This document shows positions 23,790 to 35,611 of a stretch of DNA of 64,000 nucleotides, one piece after another. Numbering within the stretch: position 1 is the first letter of the stretch; the number at the start of each line of letters is the position of its first letter. A program made the translations under genes and the position numbers. The notes below the pieces were generated by a model. It saw only the letters and a list, made by a program, of their open reading frames with translations. It was not told where the DNA came from and searched no databases. Source of the stretch: Symbiodinium sp. CCMP2592 (taxonomy: Eukaryota > Sar > Dinophyceae > Suessiales > Symbiodiniaceae); assembly GCA_905221615.1 (NCBI GenBank), contig CAJNDT010000136.1:829001-893000 (forward strand), read 5' to 3'.

Positions 23790-25039
23790 ACCTCAGGTCC
23801 ATCCCGTGAGCCGAGACTTCGGGTTTGCATCATTATCAGCTCTTGAAGCTACGGAGTGGAATGCTACCTCACCAAACCCAGCAAGGGGATTCTGCACGGT
23901 TCTATAACGCTTCTACACGGGCTTGCACTTTCTACTTTTTTGGGCATGTGGCTTGGGGTTGTGGTTTGAGGCTTCGGGATTGGGGTCAATTGCCTAGGTC
24001 TTCAAGGGGTTTGCGCTTTAGAGTTGGGGGCTCTAGGGTTGAGGGTCTGCGGTTTGATACTTGCAGTTTAACGGTTTTACGGTTGTGGTGTTGAGGTACC
24101 GGTTTGGAGTTTATGGATCGGGATTCTCCGGGTTCCGGAGGAGGTTGGTCGAGGTTTCTTGGTGCAGGGCGTAGGGGTTGATGGTTTCGGGCTTCTGCTT
24201 GTGGGGTTGGCGGTTTGTGGTCCAGGGGCTTCGGGGCCTTGCTGTCACAAGCTCCGCTTGTGGAGGACTGTAGCCTGGCGCCCTTGCAGGTTCTCTCTAC
24301 AAGGGTTCAATTATATACGGGTTTCTTTGAGGTTCTATCGAGGGGAGGCGTCTTGGTTTGGGGCTGAACTGTCCCGAACCCGCGCGAAAAAAACCCAAGG
24401 GCCGCCGCTTTCCCGAAACCAGCAAAAATAGCAAGAACCCGAAAACCCCAAATCCGGAACCCTCAACTGCCCTAAGCCCCAAGCCCCTAAGCCCGAACGA
24501 AAACCTTCCTGGGAGGCGCTCGAGGGGCAGGAGCTGCTCCAGGAAATCGTGCAGGAGGGCTGTTCAATGCAGTCGGAGGTTGCATGAAGCTCTGATCTCC
24601 TTTTGTACCTTAAATATGGGGGTAGATGGTCCCAGATACGGGTAGATGGAGGTGTCCCCGTATGGAGGTCTGGCTTCAGTAGGAATCGTATCTCCTTGCG
24701 ATATCGTGTCGCGTATACTCTGGTTGGCAGTATGCACCTGGCTATTGCGGCCACAGTTTCGGCTTGCTAGGCTACTGGGGCTCAAGGTTTCGGAAAAACG
24801 GCATGCACTATCCGAGCTTGGGAGCAGAACTCGCCAGTGAGGGGTTTCTTGCATTTCGGGTCTGGAGGCTGATCTCGACACCCGAGCTAGATCAAGTAAA
24901 GAGTTTCAGGGGCTGACATCCATCGTGAACCGGTTCGAGACTTCAAGAGCTCAGGCTTTTGCGAATCGTTGACAGACGCTGGCTTAGACATCACACTGAT
25001 TTCAGAGCAGGGAGGCAGGGCTCCCAGATGCCTTTCGCT
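23790..25039. other. Gene-free region
   Basis: G-rich GGTTTGAGG-like and telomere-related words at 23945-24240. No supported gene. Confidence 0.4.
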
Positions 25040-25140
25040 AATGTAGGGGCCTTGATAATTAGAATAGGGGTTTGGGGGATATTCCACTGTATTTATAATA
25101 AGGAACCCCCAAAACCCTATCCTATTAAGGCCGCTACATT
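25040..25140. mobile_element. Hairpin MITE, family B full copy
   Basis: A 101-bp element. The left arm AATGTAGGGGCCTTGATAAT pairs with the right arm CCTATTAAGGCCGCTACATT, with inner stems GGGTTTGGGGG and CCCCCAAAACCC. The core is TATAATAAGGAACC. This is the best-preserved family B copy. Confidence 0.8.
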
Positions 25141-27365
25141 ATATTGCTCTTTCCGCCACGTGGCTTGCAGCCGGCGCAATGATCTGTTTTCTCAGAATCT
25201 AGTGACTATGGTATCGCCACACGAGGACTCGTAGCATGGATGCAAAAGGGGCCAGCTTGCAGCTGACAAATTTCTGACACACCCTTGTCGCGCCGCGCCA
25301 TGTCCTTTGTCAACATATTTCTGGAGACGACAAGCACCCCAAGGATTACTTCTATCCGCTGCGGGACGCTCTGCTGCGGTAGGACTCCTGCACGTGGTTT
25401 GCGCAGCTTCATTGTCAAGTCACCCGCAGAAACGTAAGAGCCCCGACTCGAAAGCTGGACCTTCATCGACTTGTCATCGCTGTCTGTCACCCTAAGCGTG
25501 ATCATTAGCAGCATGTATCTGCCTGCGATTGTGACCACCAGAGCGCTGCTTTGCGAAGCCGGAAAGCCAGATGAGCACACACGAAAGTGCCAAGGCGCCA
25601 AGTCAGTGCCGTCAGGGCGGCAGTAGCAGAGCTGCTGGAAGCCGCTTGGCAGAGGGTCGTGGTGGCTCATGGCGGCCAACAGACCTGCGATGGGTCTCTC
25701 ACCCTCAGAGTCTCGATGCGGTGGCAGAGTTGTGCTCGTCTTCTCCAGTATCATACATAGCTGCAGGGGCTGTGGTTTTCATTTCCGAGTGCCCGAGTAT
25801 CCACTTGGAGTCAACACAAAATTAGCTTTGCCTCCGAAGCTCCTCGTCCTGGTCCCATGGGTGCCCTCTCGCAGACGCGAGGCATTCCCAAGTACTACCT
25901 TCTTAATTTTTGGTGTGTTGCTTTGTGGCTCCCATTCTAACTAAGCAATAGGAGCAGACAGTCCAAGGGAACTACTAGTAGGTGCCGTCCGGAAGCCAAA
26001 GCCCAGGTCAGACCAGCGCACGTTGTGCTCAAATTGTCAACAAACCCTGCGAAGGCGATATCATATGCAGTGGGGCTTGATTAATTCGGACGGGGTTTCT
26101 TTCAGGGTTTGTTTGAGAGTTTCGATACGAGGCATGTATAGGGTTTTACATAGTGTAGCGGCCTGAATAATTGGAATACGGTTTGGGGGTATATCATAGC
26201 TAGGTTACCAAAAAGAACTTAAAACGCCACATTCGTCAATAACACCCTTCTGAATTGACTGTCACTTGCTTTGTTTGTTGAGCCCCCAGTCCAGAAAGCT
26301 ATGCTCGTTGCACACACAACGATCCAAGCCTGACAGGTACAGCTTTGAGGCATTGAGGTTAACACCAAAGGGCCGGTAGATGGAGCATTGATAGCAATGA
26401 GTAATTTGAACTTGTTGTCTGGTTTTGACCCTTATGCAGTTGATTTGTAACAAACCCAGGTTGAAGATCTGCAGTACAGGCCACGCTTGCAAACCCTGTC
26501 ATGAGACCATATATGGAAAAGCTCAAAGCTCAGGTGCCTGTGATGAAGGGACGATCGTGAATGTACTTCTTTATGACCGATCCTCGCCGAACAGAACCTT
26601 CTTTCAATGGTTGGGACATGTAGTTTGAACAACTACCCTGGTTCAGCACTTAACAACCTACTTCCTTGCAGCCCCTATGTCAATGTAAGCATACGAGAAT
26701 GTGCCCAAAATTTGTGCGTGTGCAGTGGTTAACGCTCTTGTATTACGTGGGCTGCGAGGGTCGCGCCAATTTTTTGGTGTCACTGCTTCGATGCTGTGGG
26801 TGCAAAGCTTAGGTAGCTGCAGGCACGATATCCAATCTAGTCACCGGTGGTTTGGGGGGTTAACGCTGTAGGGGTCCAGGGGTTTCGCCGGTGTGTTTTT
26901 TGGAGTTGGGGGCTGTAGGGTCTTTTGAATTGTTTGGCTGGTTTGCATATTTGGCGCTTTAGGACCCTCGCCTGCTACAATATCCGTAGTTGTATACAGC
27001 ATACTTAGTTCTCAGAGCGCTGCTGAACCTCCCGAACCTCAAACCCCAGAGCCGTAACTGCTCTGGCTGCAAGCTCTGCAGCATGAGACTATCATGAGAC
27101 TCCAATCAGTGAGCCAACCTCGTCCAGCTACCACTGCTCAACCTTTGAGTAGCCCGACACATTCTAGGACCCTGAAGCCCAAACTCTACCCTGAACCCCG
27201 AACTCTCAAGCCTTGAGCTGGAGTCAATAAAGTCTCTCGCAGGCCCTGTTCGACTCCGAGTCTCTGATCGACGAAAGCCGGGTGCTGGTCTCCGTCAAGG
27301 CCTGAGTTTAGGGCGAGATTCCAGAAGGCCTGAGTTTAGGGCGAGATTCCGGAGAGGCTGACTCC
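25141..27365. other. Gene-free region with weak ORFs
   Basis: A minus-strand open frame of 182 codons at 25206-25754 is long for this background but matches nothing I recognise. A decayed family B left arm (TAGTGTAGCGGCCTGAATAA) is at 26152. CCTGAGTTTAGGGCGAGATTCC is directly repeated at about 27300 and 27332. No confident gene. Confidence 0.35.
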
Positions 27366-27492
27366 TATCCTGGTTTCTTGTCAAGGAACTTAAGTTACCA
27401 TAATAGGGATCTATGATCTATCGTAAAAAAACATTTGTTGTTTCCTTATTATGGCAACTTAATGTAAACTCCTTAACAAGAACCCAGTATCC
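27366..27492. mobile_element. Hairpin element, family I
   Basis: The left arm GGTTTCTTGTCAAGGAACTT and the inner arm AAGTTACCATAATAGG pair with ATTATGGCAACTTAATG and CTCCTTAACAAGAACCC on the right. About 127 bp, non-coding. Confidence 0.7.
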
Positions 27493-29615
27493 TAGACCCT
27501 CCATCTAATCTACCTTCAACCAGACCCCGCGTTACCTACCATTTCGGGCCATCTACCCTGTCTAAGGGTAAGCAGAGGGTCCTGGATGGTGTGGGATTTT
27601 GTGGATTTGCCTTGGGAGTTCGCTCTGGGCTTTAGAATGGCTCAGAGTCGTGCTTGAGGTCCTTGGAAGAGCAGGCATATCCCCCATAGCCTTGGGGTTC
27701 CTTTAAAGGGTACCTTAAAGGGGTTCTATAAAGGGTTTAGGGTTATGGGAGTTTCCGAAAATAGGGCCACAAAGTTGCCACTACAAGAAGCACTAAACCC
27801 TGTTTTGATGGTTAAGGCCTGAGGATGGGATTCAAGGTTTGTTTGGTTCGGGATATGGGGCATGGTTCCAGTCCTGTGTGAGCAGCGGCCGCAGGAAATC
27901 AAAAGCCTGATTCACGGGAAAGCGCTGGTGGATGTTGAGGCTTGTGACGGATTCAGTATTCGAAGAGCATATTCATATACAAACGAGCACCCCAACAGCT
28001 TTATCCCATGACCAGGACGCAAGTGGCGCAGAAGAACAAGAAGTGCTGTGGCTTGTCTTCCACGGCTGCCTCTGGCGATTTGAAATTGATCTGGGTGCTC
28101 AATAGGCTTGTGTGTTTATTCGTTGATGCTGCCCACTCCTCTGTGTCTGTCCCACGGCACTGTGCTCGACAACTGCCTGTTTGGTTCTGGTTGATTTAGC
28201 TTTATGGTGTCTCCCTTGATGTTTGACTGTTGTCATGTTTTTTGGGAGGACCTGTTCGTGTCTTACGCTACCCCGCTTCTTCGCATGGTAATTGGGATAC
28301 ATAGTACTTGCACCAGGCCTATTCGAATGTCACTCGCAGCTTGAAGTCTTGCACCCGGTGGTTACAATGGACATTCCCCACATACCTATGTGCAGCCAGG
28401 CTCGCCTTCCCTTCCGAATCAAATTGGGAGCAGATTCTACGTGGGATCAGTGCCCAGTCTTTTGCAAAAAGGTGTACGGCCCTATTTGGGGCTAAGGTAT
28501 TGTCAAAAAGACTTGCTTGTCAAAAGCGAAAGATGCAGACTCTACAAACTGCTGGTGGATATAAGGAGTTTGAATCAAGGCACCGCTGTTGAAGCTATGC
28601 ATGCGGAGTCGTGCATTCAAAAGACGCAGCCACAGATCCCACAATCGTTCTGTTAAGATGCCTGCAAGGAGCCTAGACAGAACAGCGGAATAGGCAGTCC
28701 GTGGCAGCCCGAGCAAGGAGCTCGCCAAGTTAAGGACAAAGTGCAGCTGGCAACAGTAGCTTGCAGGAGCAAGGGGCAATTCCGGCATGGGAAAGAACTT
28801 CTATCCTAGAAAACCCACATCACAAAACGGTCTCAACATGAAGAACGAGTCGCTGTCCACGGCAGGGAAAGGCAAATAGAGCAAATCGCTGCTCTCGCAA
28901 GTACACAGTATGTTACGATGATCGGGATGTCAGCTCATGCTTTCCATCTGTCGGTGTAGGGCCTGTCGGGGAATCTCAAAGCTGCGAAGCCACAAGCCTG
29001 AAGATCACCACTCCTTCAACCCTGTTTAAGATTCATGCGGCGATCTAACATTTTCCGCGAGCTCTACTTGTGCTTGTGCATGTTCGCCCTGATGTCATGG
29101 TTATGGTTATGGTGAAGCACAGTTCGGTCCCGGCACCAACAACACGACTTGGGGGTGTAGTGACTGGGCTATCGTTCTGTGAAGCAAGGACTGAGGCGAG
29201 GCTTCGAGCGGCGTAGGTGCCAGACATGGACACGTCCATGAGACATACAGCTTTGTTCACAGGGACTCTTCGCGATTCAGTGTTTGCTAGAATCTGCTGT
29301 TCTAGCGGCCTCTGATAGGTCTCCTTACAAGGGCGGTGCAAGGGCTATGTCATCGTCTGAGTATGCAAGCGTTGGCGTATTGGGCTGTTAAGAATTAGAC
29401 TGCGGGCCTTCATGGTCGAGAAGGCTTGGGCCAGCCCTCTAGCGACAATTCAGCATCACTAGCACGAGGCACCCTGTTTTTCGGCTCGCTTGCTTGGGGT
29501 GAGGGGGGTTTATCAGGAATGAGGGGAGGGGCTTGGGACGTCCTGCTCAGGTTGCAAGGTCTGACACTCAAGAGAAGGGAGTGACATTCTCGTGGGTGTC
29601 ATGACCCTATGCCGA
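27493..29615. other. Gene-free region
   Basis: A solitary family E arm (TGGGAGTTTCCGAAAATAGG) occurs at 27748, beside TTCCTTTAAAGGGTACC boxes. ORFs at 28008-28656 are short and unrecognised. No supported gene. Confidence 0.4.
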
Positions 29616-29697
29616 TAGGCTCCATTGTAGTTCCTTTTTGGAATTACCGTAGAGGATCCTCAATATAAGCCCCAAAAAGGAACCACAATGGAGCCTA
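29616..29697. mobile_element. Hairpin MITE, family G copy 1
   Basis: An 82-bp element: TAGGCTCCATTGTAGTTCCT pairs with AGGAACCACAATGGAGCCTA. Arms of about 24 bp with few mismatches. A second copy is at 41165-41270. Confidence 0.8.
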
Positions 29698-31284
29698 AAG
29701 GTATACAGCCAAACTCCCCTAAACCCTAATCCCTACAGCCCTAAACCCTAGCTCTACAGCCAAATCCCGATCCCGCTTTGCTGATAGAGCCCTCCGCGAT
29801 CAGCCGGGCCTCGAAGAGCCAAGCCTGGGCAGGGCTTTGCCCACCATCCGCGGCGTCTACTGGTGGAGCGGGCCGGCTCCAGGACAGGAGAGGTTCGCGG
29901 GGCCTTCGGGCTTCGAATTTGGGTTTATGGGACTTTGGGGCAATCAGGGCCCAGGGAGAATCAAGGCTGCTTTGCTTCACACTTCCGCTTTTCAAGGGGT
30001 TGATTGCAGAAGATCCAGTCAGAGTCTTGACTAGACGAGCCCCCGCAGGACCCTTGGCCGTCGGAGCTCCTAAGCCTGCAAAGTGAAGGCTCGGGCGACG
30101 ATGGGCTGTGTGCTCGCGTGCCTGATTAAATATTAACTTGGGTCAGGGTGCGCCCCTGGCCTGATCATGCGCCGAATTCATAGCATATTTGCATGATGCC
30201 ACCGAAGGATGACAGCTCTGGACCGTCAAGTCCATGACCGTCGCGTCATGTTGAACGATTCTAGCTGTGGGCCATCCTTGCATCTGAAGTTGCTCTCAGG
30301 GAAAGACTCAGCAATTCACTGTCACCAGCTATTCTGCCATGGTTGTGACTAGTTGTCAGAGGTAGTCGCTGCTACTTGGGATATCAAGCTTCGCGTCATG
30401 ATGACTGTGATGGTCAAGTGCGAACCACCTTTTCGGCTGCCATGCGTTCCGGCTCCGCGGAGTCGGAAAGCCAAAATAATGTATAAGGTCCAAATTCGCA
30501 AGCATAAAGCAGCCCTAACCTCTTAGCCCCCCATTGTAAACAGGCCCGAAGCCATAAGACCCGATCTTCCGACTCCCGGACCAGTACTTGGCACGTTTCT
30601 GAAAGCGGAGTCTGTCAACAATGAGAGGCTTCTATCACATGCTGCGGCCAAAGGAAGGAAGCTACTTACAAGTAAAGCAAGAGGCCATCCTCAGTGTTGA
30701 CAATCCCCACTTTCCTTGCTTGAAGGAACACGGGACTGAAATTTAGTGGCTTTATGTAGGGAGGAGGTTTCTTATTCTGTCGCAAGTTTTAGTCCCCTGA
30801 ACCTTCAAGGCACAGGTTTCAAGCACAGGTTTCGTAGCTGCCCTCATGCACCCCGAACTACATGCGGGTGAGCCGCATGGCCTGCCGGGATCTTTGGCAG
30901 TACAGACCTTGTGCTTCTGCTGCAGGGATGCTGTTGGAGGAGCTGCCACAGGTAGGATGCAGACATAACACGGCGAATGTATCGCTTGAAGACGAGCTTT
31001 TCTTAGATCCACCGTCCCAGGCCTTTTCTGTTGGATACTACATGAGGGGTCTCGATGAGCATGTGCAAGTGCAGTCGGCCGTCGTGTCACGTGCCGCGAC
31101 TGCAATGACATCCCTGTTATTTATGTTTACCAGTAACGATCGTCTCTGTTTCCTGTGTACAGCGGAGGAACTGAAGAGACCATGGACCATGATCACGCCG
31201 CGGCAAAAGGATGCATTTGTTTCATGTGTGATGCGATAATACTCCGTGAATACTCCCAGCCGGAACGATGCACGTGAGGGACCA
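29698..31284. other. Region upstream of the gene array
   Basis: Telomere-like words at 29715-29765. A coding-looking plus-strand frame at 30862-31239 (125 codons) and a shorter one ending at 31685 (about 48 codons after the GT repeat, Glu/Ala/Val/Gln-rich) could be decayed exons of a neighbouring gene. I recognise no family, and the evidence is only uninterrupted reading. Confidence 0.3.
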
Positions 31285-31470
31285 CATGGATGTACGTATG
31301 TGTATGCATACATGCATGCACGGTTGCATGGTTGGATGGCTGGACGGATGGTCGGACGGGTGTGTGTACATATGTGTGTGTGTGTATGTATGATTGTATG
31401 TCTGTCTGTCTGTTTCTATATGTACATATGTCTGTATGTAGGTATGTATGTATGTTTGGTTGTTTCTTAA
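31285..31470. repeat. GTATGT/GTCTGT microsatellite
   Basis: Imperfect tetranucleotide and dinucleotide repeats (TATGTATG, TGTGTG, GTCTGTCTG). The overlapping ORFs are translations of the repeat. Confidence 0.8.
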
Positions 31471-31756
31471 GTATTTGTGTTTATGCACCTGTGCTGTGTA
31501 TCTATACAAATTTCCAATACACATCAGTACGAATTCGGCAGGTGCCAATCCTCCCACACCTGTGCCCTCAGGAGAATGCCGCTGAGCGGCAGGAGCTTTC
31601 TGAGGTCACGCAGGTGCCTGCGGATATTCAATTTCTCCTTCCGGCTGAAGCAGCGGTTTCTGTCGACTCACTGAAGGCTGCATGAGCTGCTGCATGTTTC
31701 GAGCTCGAAGTAGCCAGTGCATTGCGTGGAAAGTCCACAAGCTGCCGCCTTCCCTC

Positions 31757-34102
31757 ATGTTAGCGCCGAGCCTTCCGCTTGCTGCCCTCTTGGCATGGCA
31801 GCTGTCGACGTGCCATGGCAACGCTGATCTCTGCTGGGTCGGAGTGCCGGATGACGTCAGAGATCTCTGTTGCGAGTCTGGAAGAAGTAGCTGTTTCACC
31901 CCTGACTTCACTTTCGAACTCTGCTGTCAGGGGAAGCAAGCGACACGGAGCCCGGGGGAGCCGGCATTCGACCGCAGCGCTGCGTGTTTTGAGGAGGGTA
32001 ACACCTTCACCTACCGAAGGTGCTGCGAAGCCGCTGAGGACCTGAAAATTTTCGTTGCAGACGGCGGCTGCTTCGAGCATACTGGGAAGTATACCTACTT
32101 GAAGTGCTGCTTGGACCTGCCATTTCTGGAACAGTGGATACACGTCGACGAGGTGAAAGGCTCCCCGAGCTCCGACTTCTATCAAATAAGGGGAACATTG
32201 TACATGACCGAACAGGTCAAGCAGCGGTTTAGGCGAAGTGGTGGTACTATGCCTCCTGCTACGCTTGGCGGCGTCAGTCACGCTGACGTGCAAAGTCCCT
32301 GCTTGCGAGATCTGCTCTACGACTCCAGGTACCAGCTTTTGCCCATGTGGAGCGGCAAAGAGATCTTTCCTCCACCTCCAAAGGACATCAACGTTGTTAT
32401 CAAGTTCCGTACCCGCATGAGGGAAGCTGTGGCGTGCTGGGGTGATACTGAGTGCCAGCTGTACATGGTCAAGCTCGACTGGTACTCTGTGGAACACCAT
32501 CGTTTCGAAGGAGCCTACATGTTGTCTCTGCCCGTTACCTGCAACCTCGGAGAAGCCGCAGTGACGGTGATCCCGCTGATTTCAGACCGCCTTATCCATG
32601 ACGCAGCCATCCTTGGAGGTGCCGCCTTTCAGCGAGTCCGGGAAGGTGATGCATGTGTCTCGCCACCAAGGACACCCGGCGTCCGAGCAATGTGCGGCAT
32701 CCTTTCCGCCTTGTGTTTGATCCCGTGGCTGTTCTGTCGTTGTTGGACGCATACCCGCGACACGTCGGCATCCAAGGAAAAGGCTCCGAATGTGGCCGTT
32801 GACATCTTGAGACTGCTCGCAGCCTGGATCGTGGTTGATACCCACAGAAGACAGCCGTTTCCGTTCAAGTGGCCGGTATGCGACTTGACCGGTGCAGACA
32901 TGGCAAGGCTGGAGGACGTATTCGTGGTACTGACGGTCCGATTGGTGTCTATTCACAGCTTGACATTGCAGTCGTTTGCGATGAAAGTCTTGCGGAAGGT
33001 AGCGGTCCAGGCAACCACGCAAATAGCATTTACACATGTGGTAAGTTTGTTCGTTCGTCCTGCGTCCCCGTGGTACTGTGGACAGAAGCTGTTCTTCGAG
33101 GACGGACAGCCAGGGGGCTCTTTGGCAGGTTGGTTAGATTGGATGCTGGGGGCGGCAACGATGCGAGACTTTGCCATACCAGACAGCAACAACTTTGATT
33201 CAGGAATGGTGTGGCCAGCATATCCAGCCGACGATTTTCCAAACCCAACCTGGCCAACATCGACATGGTTTGTTTGCTTGGAGTACTCGATTTTGTGGTT
33301 TATCGGAGCTGCCATAGCGATCGAGTCTGTACTGCCACACATAGTTCCAGCCGGCACAGTGGCCTATATTGCATGGATGTTCGCGGACTTAGACCGTCAG
33401 CCCCAAGTCTGTTGTAGGGATTACTACTATTCGCTCCGATACTGTCGGCTACCCGCTGCCATGTTGACCCACTGTGCCTGCCGAGCCCTTGCGCGGTTTC
33501 TCGGGCCAACAGGATCTCTCCGACAGAGGTGGACGCCTTTGGTCATCGCTGCTGTCGGCGGGGCCCTCGCGCTGAGCGTCGTCGTTGAGGACCATCCCGC
33601 CTGGGAATCTTTCGGCTTCGGGAAAAGCCAGTGCAGGCGACACTTGCCCTACATGGTCGCGGGATTGCCCTTTCAATTCGGTCTGCTAGTGTTCACATTT
33701 CTCGACATACAGCTGCCGGCGGCAGCAGCGGTGTGGGTCAGCTACCTTGCAAACTTGAACTTTTGCATCATGGCCTCTCATCTCTGGATCTTGATGCTCT
33801 TCGACAAGCATGCTCCCGAGTTTATAACTGCGTGGTCCAGCGTGAGAAACGATGCGGAAGGAAGCCTTTTCGCGATGCATCAGCTCATCGTCATTTATGG
33901 CGTTGCAGCTCTGTTACACGCCTTGGTGGCGAAGCCCGTGCAGCTGCTGGTCAGAGGAGTGGCACGGTATCCATCTTTCGCGCCGCCGGTCGCGTTTGCT
34001 CATCTGGTGCTTTGCCTGCTGACCTGGCCACGCAATTTCAGTCATTACCCGCTGTTCATATATGGTGACAAGCTTCCGGGTGCTGGATCTGCTCCACCAT
34101 GA
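31757..34102 (+). CDS. Cys-repeat acyltransferase-3-like membrane protein, copy 1
   Basis: Intact intronless gene of 781 residues. The start is the ATG before MLAPSLPLAALLAWQL, a signal peptide whose position is conserved in all three copies; an in-frame ATG at 31682 is upstream but not conserved. Residues 26-118 hold four Cys...CC units (C26/CC38-39, C46/CC56-57, C77/CC89-90, C105/CC117-118) with FTFELCC or YTYLKCC signatures, likely a disulfide-rich extracytoplasmic domain. A globular linker follows (120-300), then a first hydrophobic span (311-329). The remainder resembles acyltransferase 3 (NRF-6 type): VDILRLLAAWIVVDTHRR at 348-365 with a candidate catalytic His363, LEDVFVVLTVRL (385-396), WPTSTWFVCLEY (499-510), RRHLPYMVAGLPF (627-639) and several further spans up to 756. 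Family members move acyl groups across or at membranes; the substrate here is unknown. The family call is from motif order and topology, not a search. Confidence 0.7.
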   Translation: MLAPSLPLAALLAWQLSTCHGNADLCWVGVPDDVRDLCCESGRSSCFTPDFTFELCCQGKQATRSPGEPAFDRSAACFEEGNTFTYRRCCEAAEDLKIFVADGGCFEHTGKYTYLKCCLDLPFLEQWIHVDEVKGSPSSDFYQIRGTLYMTEQVKQRFRRSGGTMPPATLGGVSHADVQSPCLRDLLYDSRYQLLPMWSGKEIFPPPPKDINVVIKFRTRMREAVACWGDTECQLYMVKLDWYSVEHHRFEGAYMLSLPVTCNLGEAAVTVIPLISDRLIHDAAILGGAAFQRVREGDACVSPPRTPGVRAMCGILSALCLIPWLFCRCWTHTRDTSASKEKAPNVAVDILRLLAAWIVVDTHRRQPFPFKWPVCDLTGADMARLEDVFVVLTVRLVSIHSLTLQSFAMKVLRKVAVQATTQIAFTHVVSLFVRPASPWYCGQKLFFEDGQPGGSLAGWLDWMLGAATMRDFAIPDSNNFDSGMVWPAYPADDFPNPTWPTSTWFVCLEYSILWFIGAAIAIESVLPHIVPAGTVAYIAWMFADLDRQPQVCCRDYYYSLRYCRLPAAMLTHCACRALARFLGPTGSLRQRWTPLVIAAVGGALALSVVVEDHPAWESFGFGKSQCRRHLPYMVAGLPFQFGLLVFTFLDIQLPAAAAVWVSYLANLNFCIMASHLWILMLFDKHAPEFITAWSSVRNDAEGSLFAMHQLIVIYGVAALLHALVAKPVQLLVRGVARYPSFAPPVAFAHLVLCLLTWPRNFSHYPLFIYGDKLPGAGSAPP

Positions 34103-35201
34103 CGTAGGCAGCTGCGCAACAAGCAGCTGCGGCAAGGACGAGAGCCGCCGCGACAAGGGTCCTCAGAGCGGTCCTGAGGTTGGTGGAAGAGATCAAGGGT
34201 ATGGTGACCACACCGTGCTGCAGTGGAAGCCAGCTACAAGCCAGGGGCCCATGTCCAACTGCGAAATGGTCTCGCAAACAGCCGTGTCAATGAATGCATG
34301 AGTTTCGGACTATGTATGCAAGTGTGCATAGATTTCGGACATGTCTGTTAGCAACAATACCCATCATCAAGAGCAACAACAACTCACAACAGCAACAGAG
34401 GCTACCATGATGCCAGCAACAGCAGCTAGTGATGCATGAGCTGAACATCGTGTCACTGTGCCTGCTGTTGAGCTGATCAGATAGCAAGCACAAACCCTGA
34501 ACCTAAACAAACCCAAAACCCTATATATCAACAACTGACAGCCAAGCACTACGCAACGACCCACCGACATGGGGATTACAGTGGAGATCGATCGAAGGCT
34601 TCTTTGGATTTCGGGCTCAGAGTTGGGGATGTGTGGAGCCGTGTAGGCGTTTGGGGTGTACGGCTGCCGTCGGGTTTAAAGCTTAAGGCTTTCGAGTTCG
34701 GATGTGTAGCGGCTTATGCAGTTTTGGGTGTAGAGTTCAGGGTCCGGGGTGTGAGGTTTAGGGATTGGTGTCGGGCGATTTCCTTACAGTTCCTTGAGTT
34801 GTCAGATGTGGCCAGGTGTTGGTAGGCCCGATGTAAGCGTTTCAGGAGAGGAGAAACCGTACTGGGTAGGATCCTTCATCAGTATGAGACCCCGATTCCC
34901 GGACCTTACATAGTATTATGACATCACAGCATAGATGTGCTACTCTTGAATGGCAGGTGCTCAAAGAACAGATCGCGAAGCTTCGGGGTAAAGGCCGGCC
35001 GTACAGACAAGCATGCAACGGACTTTAGTACTTTAGTGTTGTAATTAAGATGGGCTTTCGGGTTTTCTTCTGCCATGATGAACCCTCAATAATGGTTACG
35101 TTATTATTTAGACCACAGACCGCAGATTGAAATTCCCGTTTCCTATGGCTGATCGATTCGATGTGGTCTACCATAACGCGAAACCCTAACCTGAAACGCT
35201 T
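34103..35201. other. Downstream of copy 1; no gene
   Basis: The first 170 bp after the stop share TGACGTAGGCAG and a GGGCCCATG-CCAACT stretch with the 3' flank of copy 2, so the duplicated unit included some 3' DNA. Beyond that: telomere-like words at 34490-34760 and nothing recognisable. Confidence 0.5.
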
Positions 35202-35309
35202 AATGTAGGAACCTGATTAAGAAACCCTGGGCCGATAACCCCAAAATAGTAGGATTCATCAAAGGCACCCTAATAAAGGCCCAAGGTTTCTTGATCAGGC
35301 TCCTACATG
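35202..35309. mobile_element. Hairpin MITE, family C copy 2
   Basis: The left arm AATGTAGGAACCTGATTAAG pairs with the right arm CTTGATCAGGCTCCTACAT, with inner GAAACCCTGGGCC against GGCCCAAGGTTTC. About 108 bp. Its arms match copy 1 at 356-470. Confidence 0.8.
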
Positions 35310-35473
35310 ATCATAGTACCCTTATAGATCCCTCATAGTAACCCTTATAGACCCCTTTAAAGGAACCCTAATGGTTCCTACATTACTCCCGGCAACTGGA
35401 AACTGGAAACTGCGCGATCTCCCAACTCGACAGCCCTACCACCGTAAAAAACAGGAGAAGCGCAGCGACCGTG

Positions 35474-35611
35474 CACTAGGTGTAGAAGGGTATACAGTAA
35501 ACCCACATAAAGTTGGAAACTTGATTAAGGCCAACTAGTGCTGGGATTCCTTGTACATCACTCTTAAGGATTGAGGCTATATTGGGTTTCCAACTTTTGG
35601 GCTACTAGTGT
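35474..35611. mobile_element. Hairpin element, family L
   Basis: AAAGTTGGAAAC (35509) pairs with GTTTCCAACTTTT (35585), with outer CACTAGGTGTAG against GGGCTACTAGTG. The arms are separated by asymmetric spacers, so the structure is imperfect. Confidence 0.55.

Noticed and set aside
24770..24800. GGGGCTCAAGG near 24777 as a spliced-leader remnant
   Set aside because: Only the last few bases resemble the dinoflagellate leader; the diagnostic CCATTTTGG part is absent.
25206..25754. 182-codon minus-strand ORF
   Set aside because: Longer than its neighbours but with no recognisable family, motif or conserved paralogue in the window, and overlapped by plus-strand ORFs. Mentioned in the region entry only.
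26720..26780. tRNA-like stretch (CAGTGGTTAACGCTC...)
   Set aside because: The start resembles an A-box-like word, but there is no T-arm consensus and no cloverleaf by eye.
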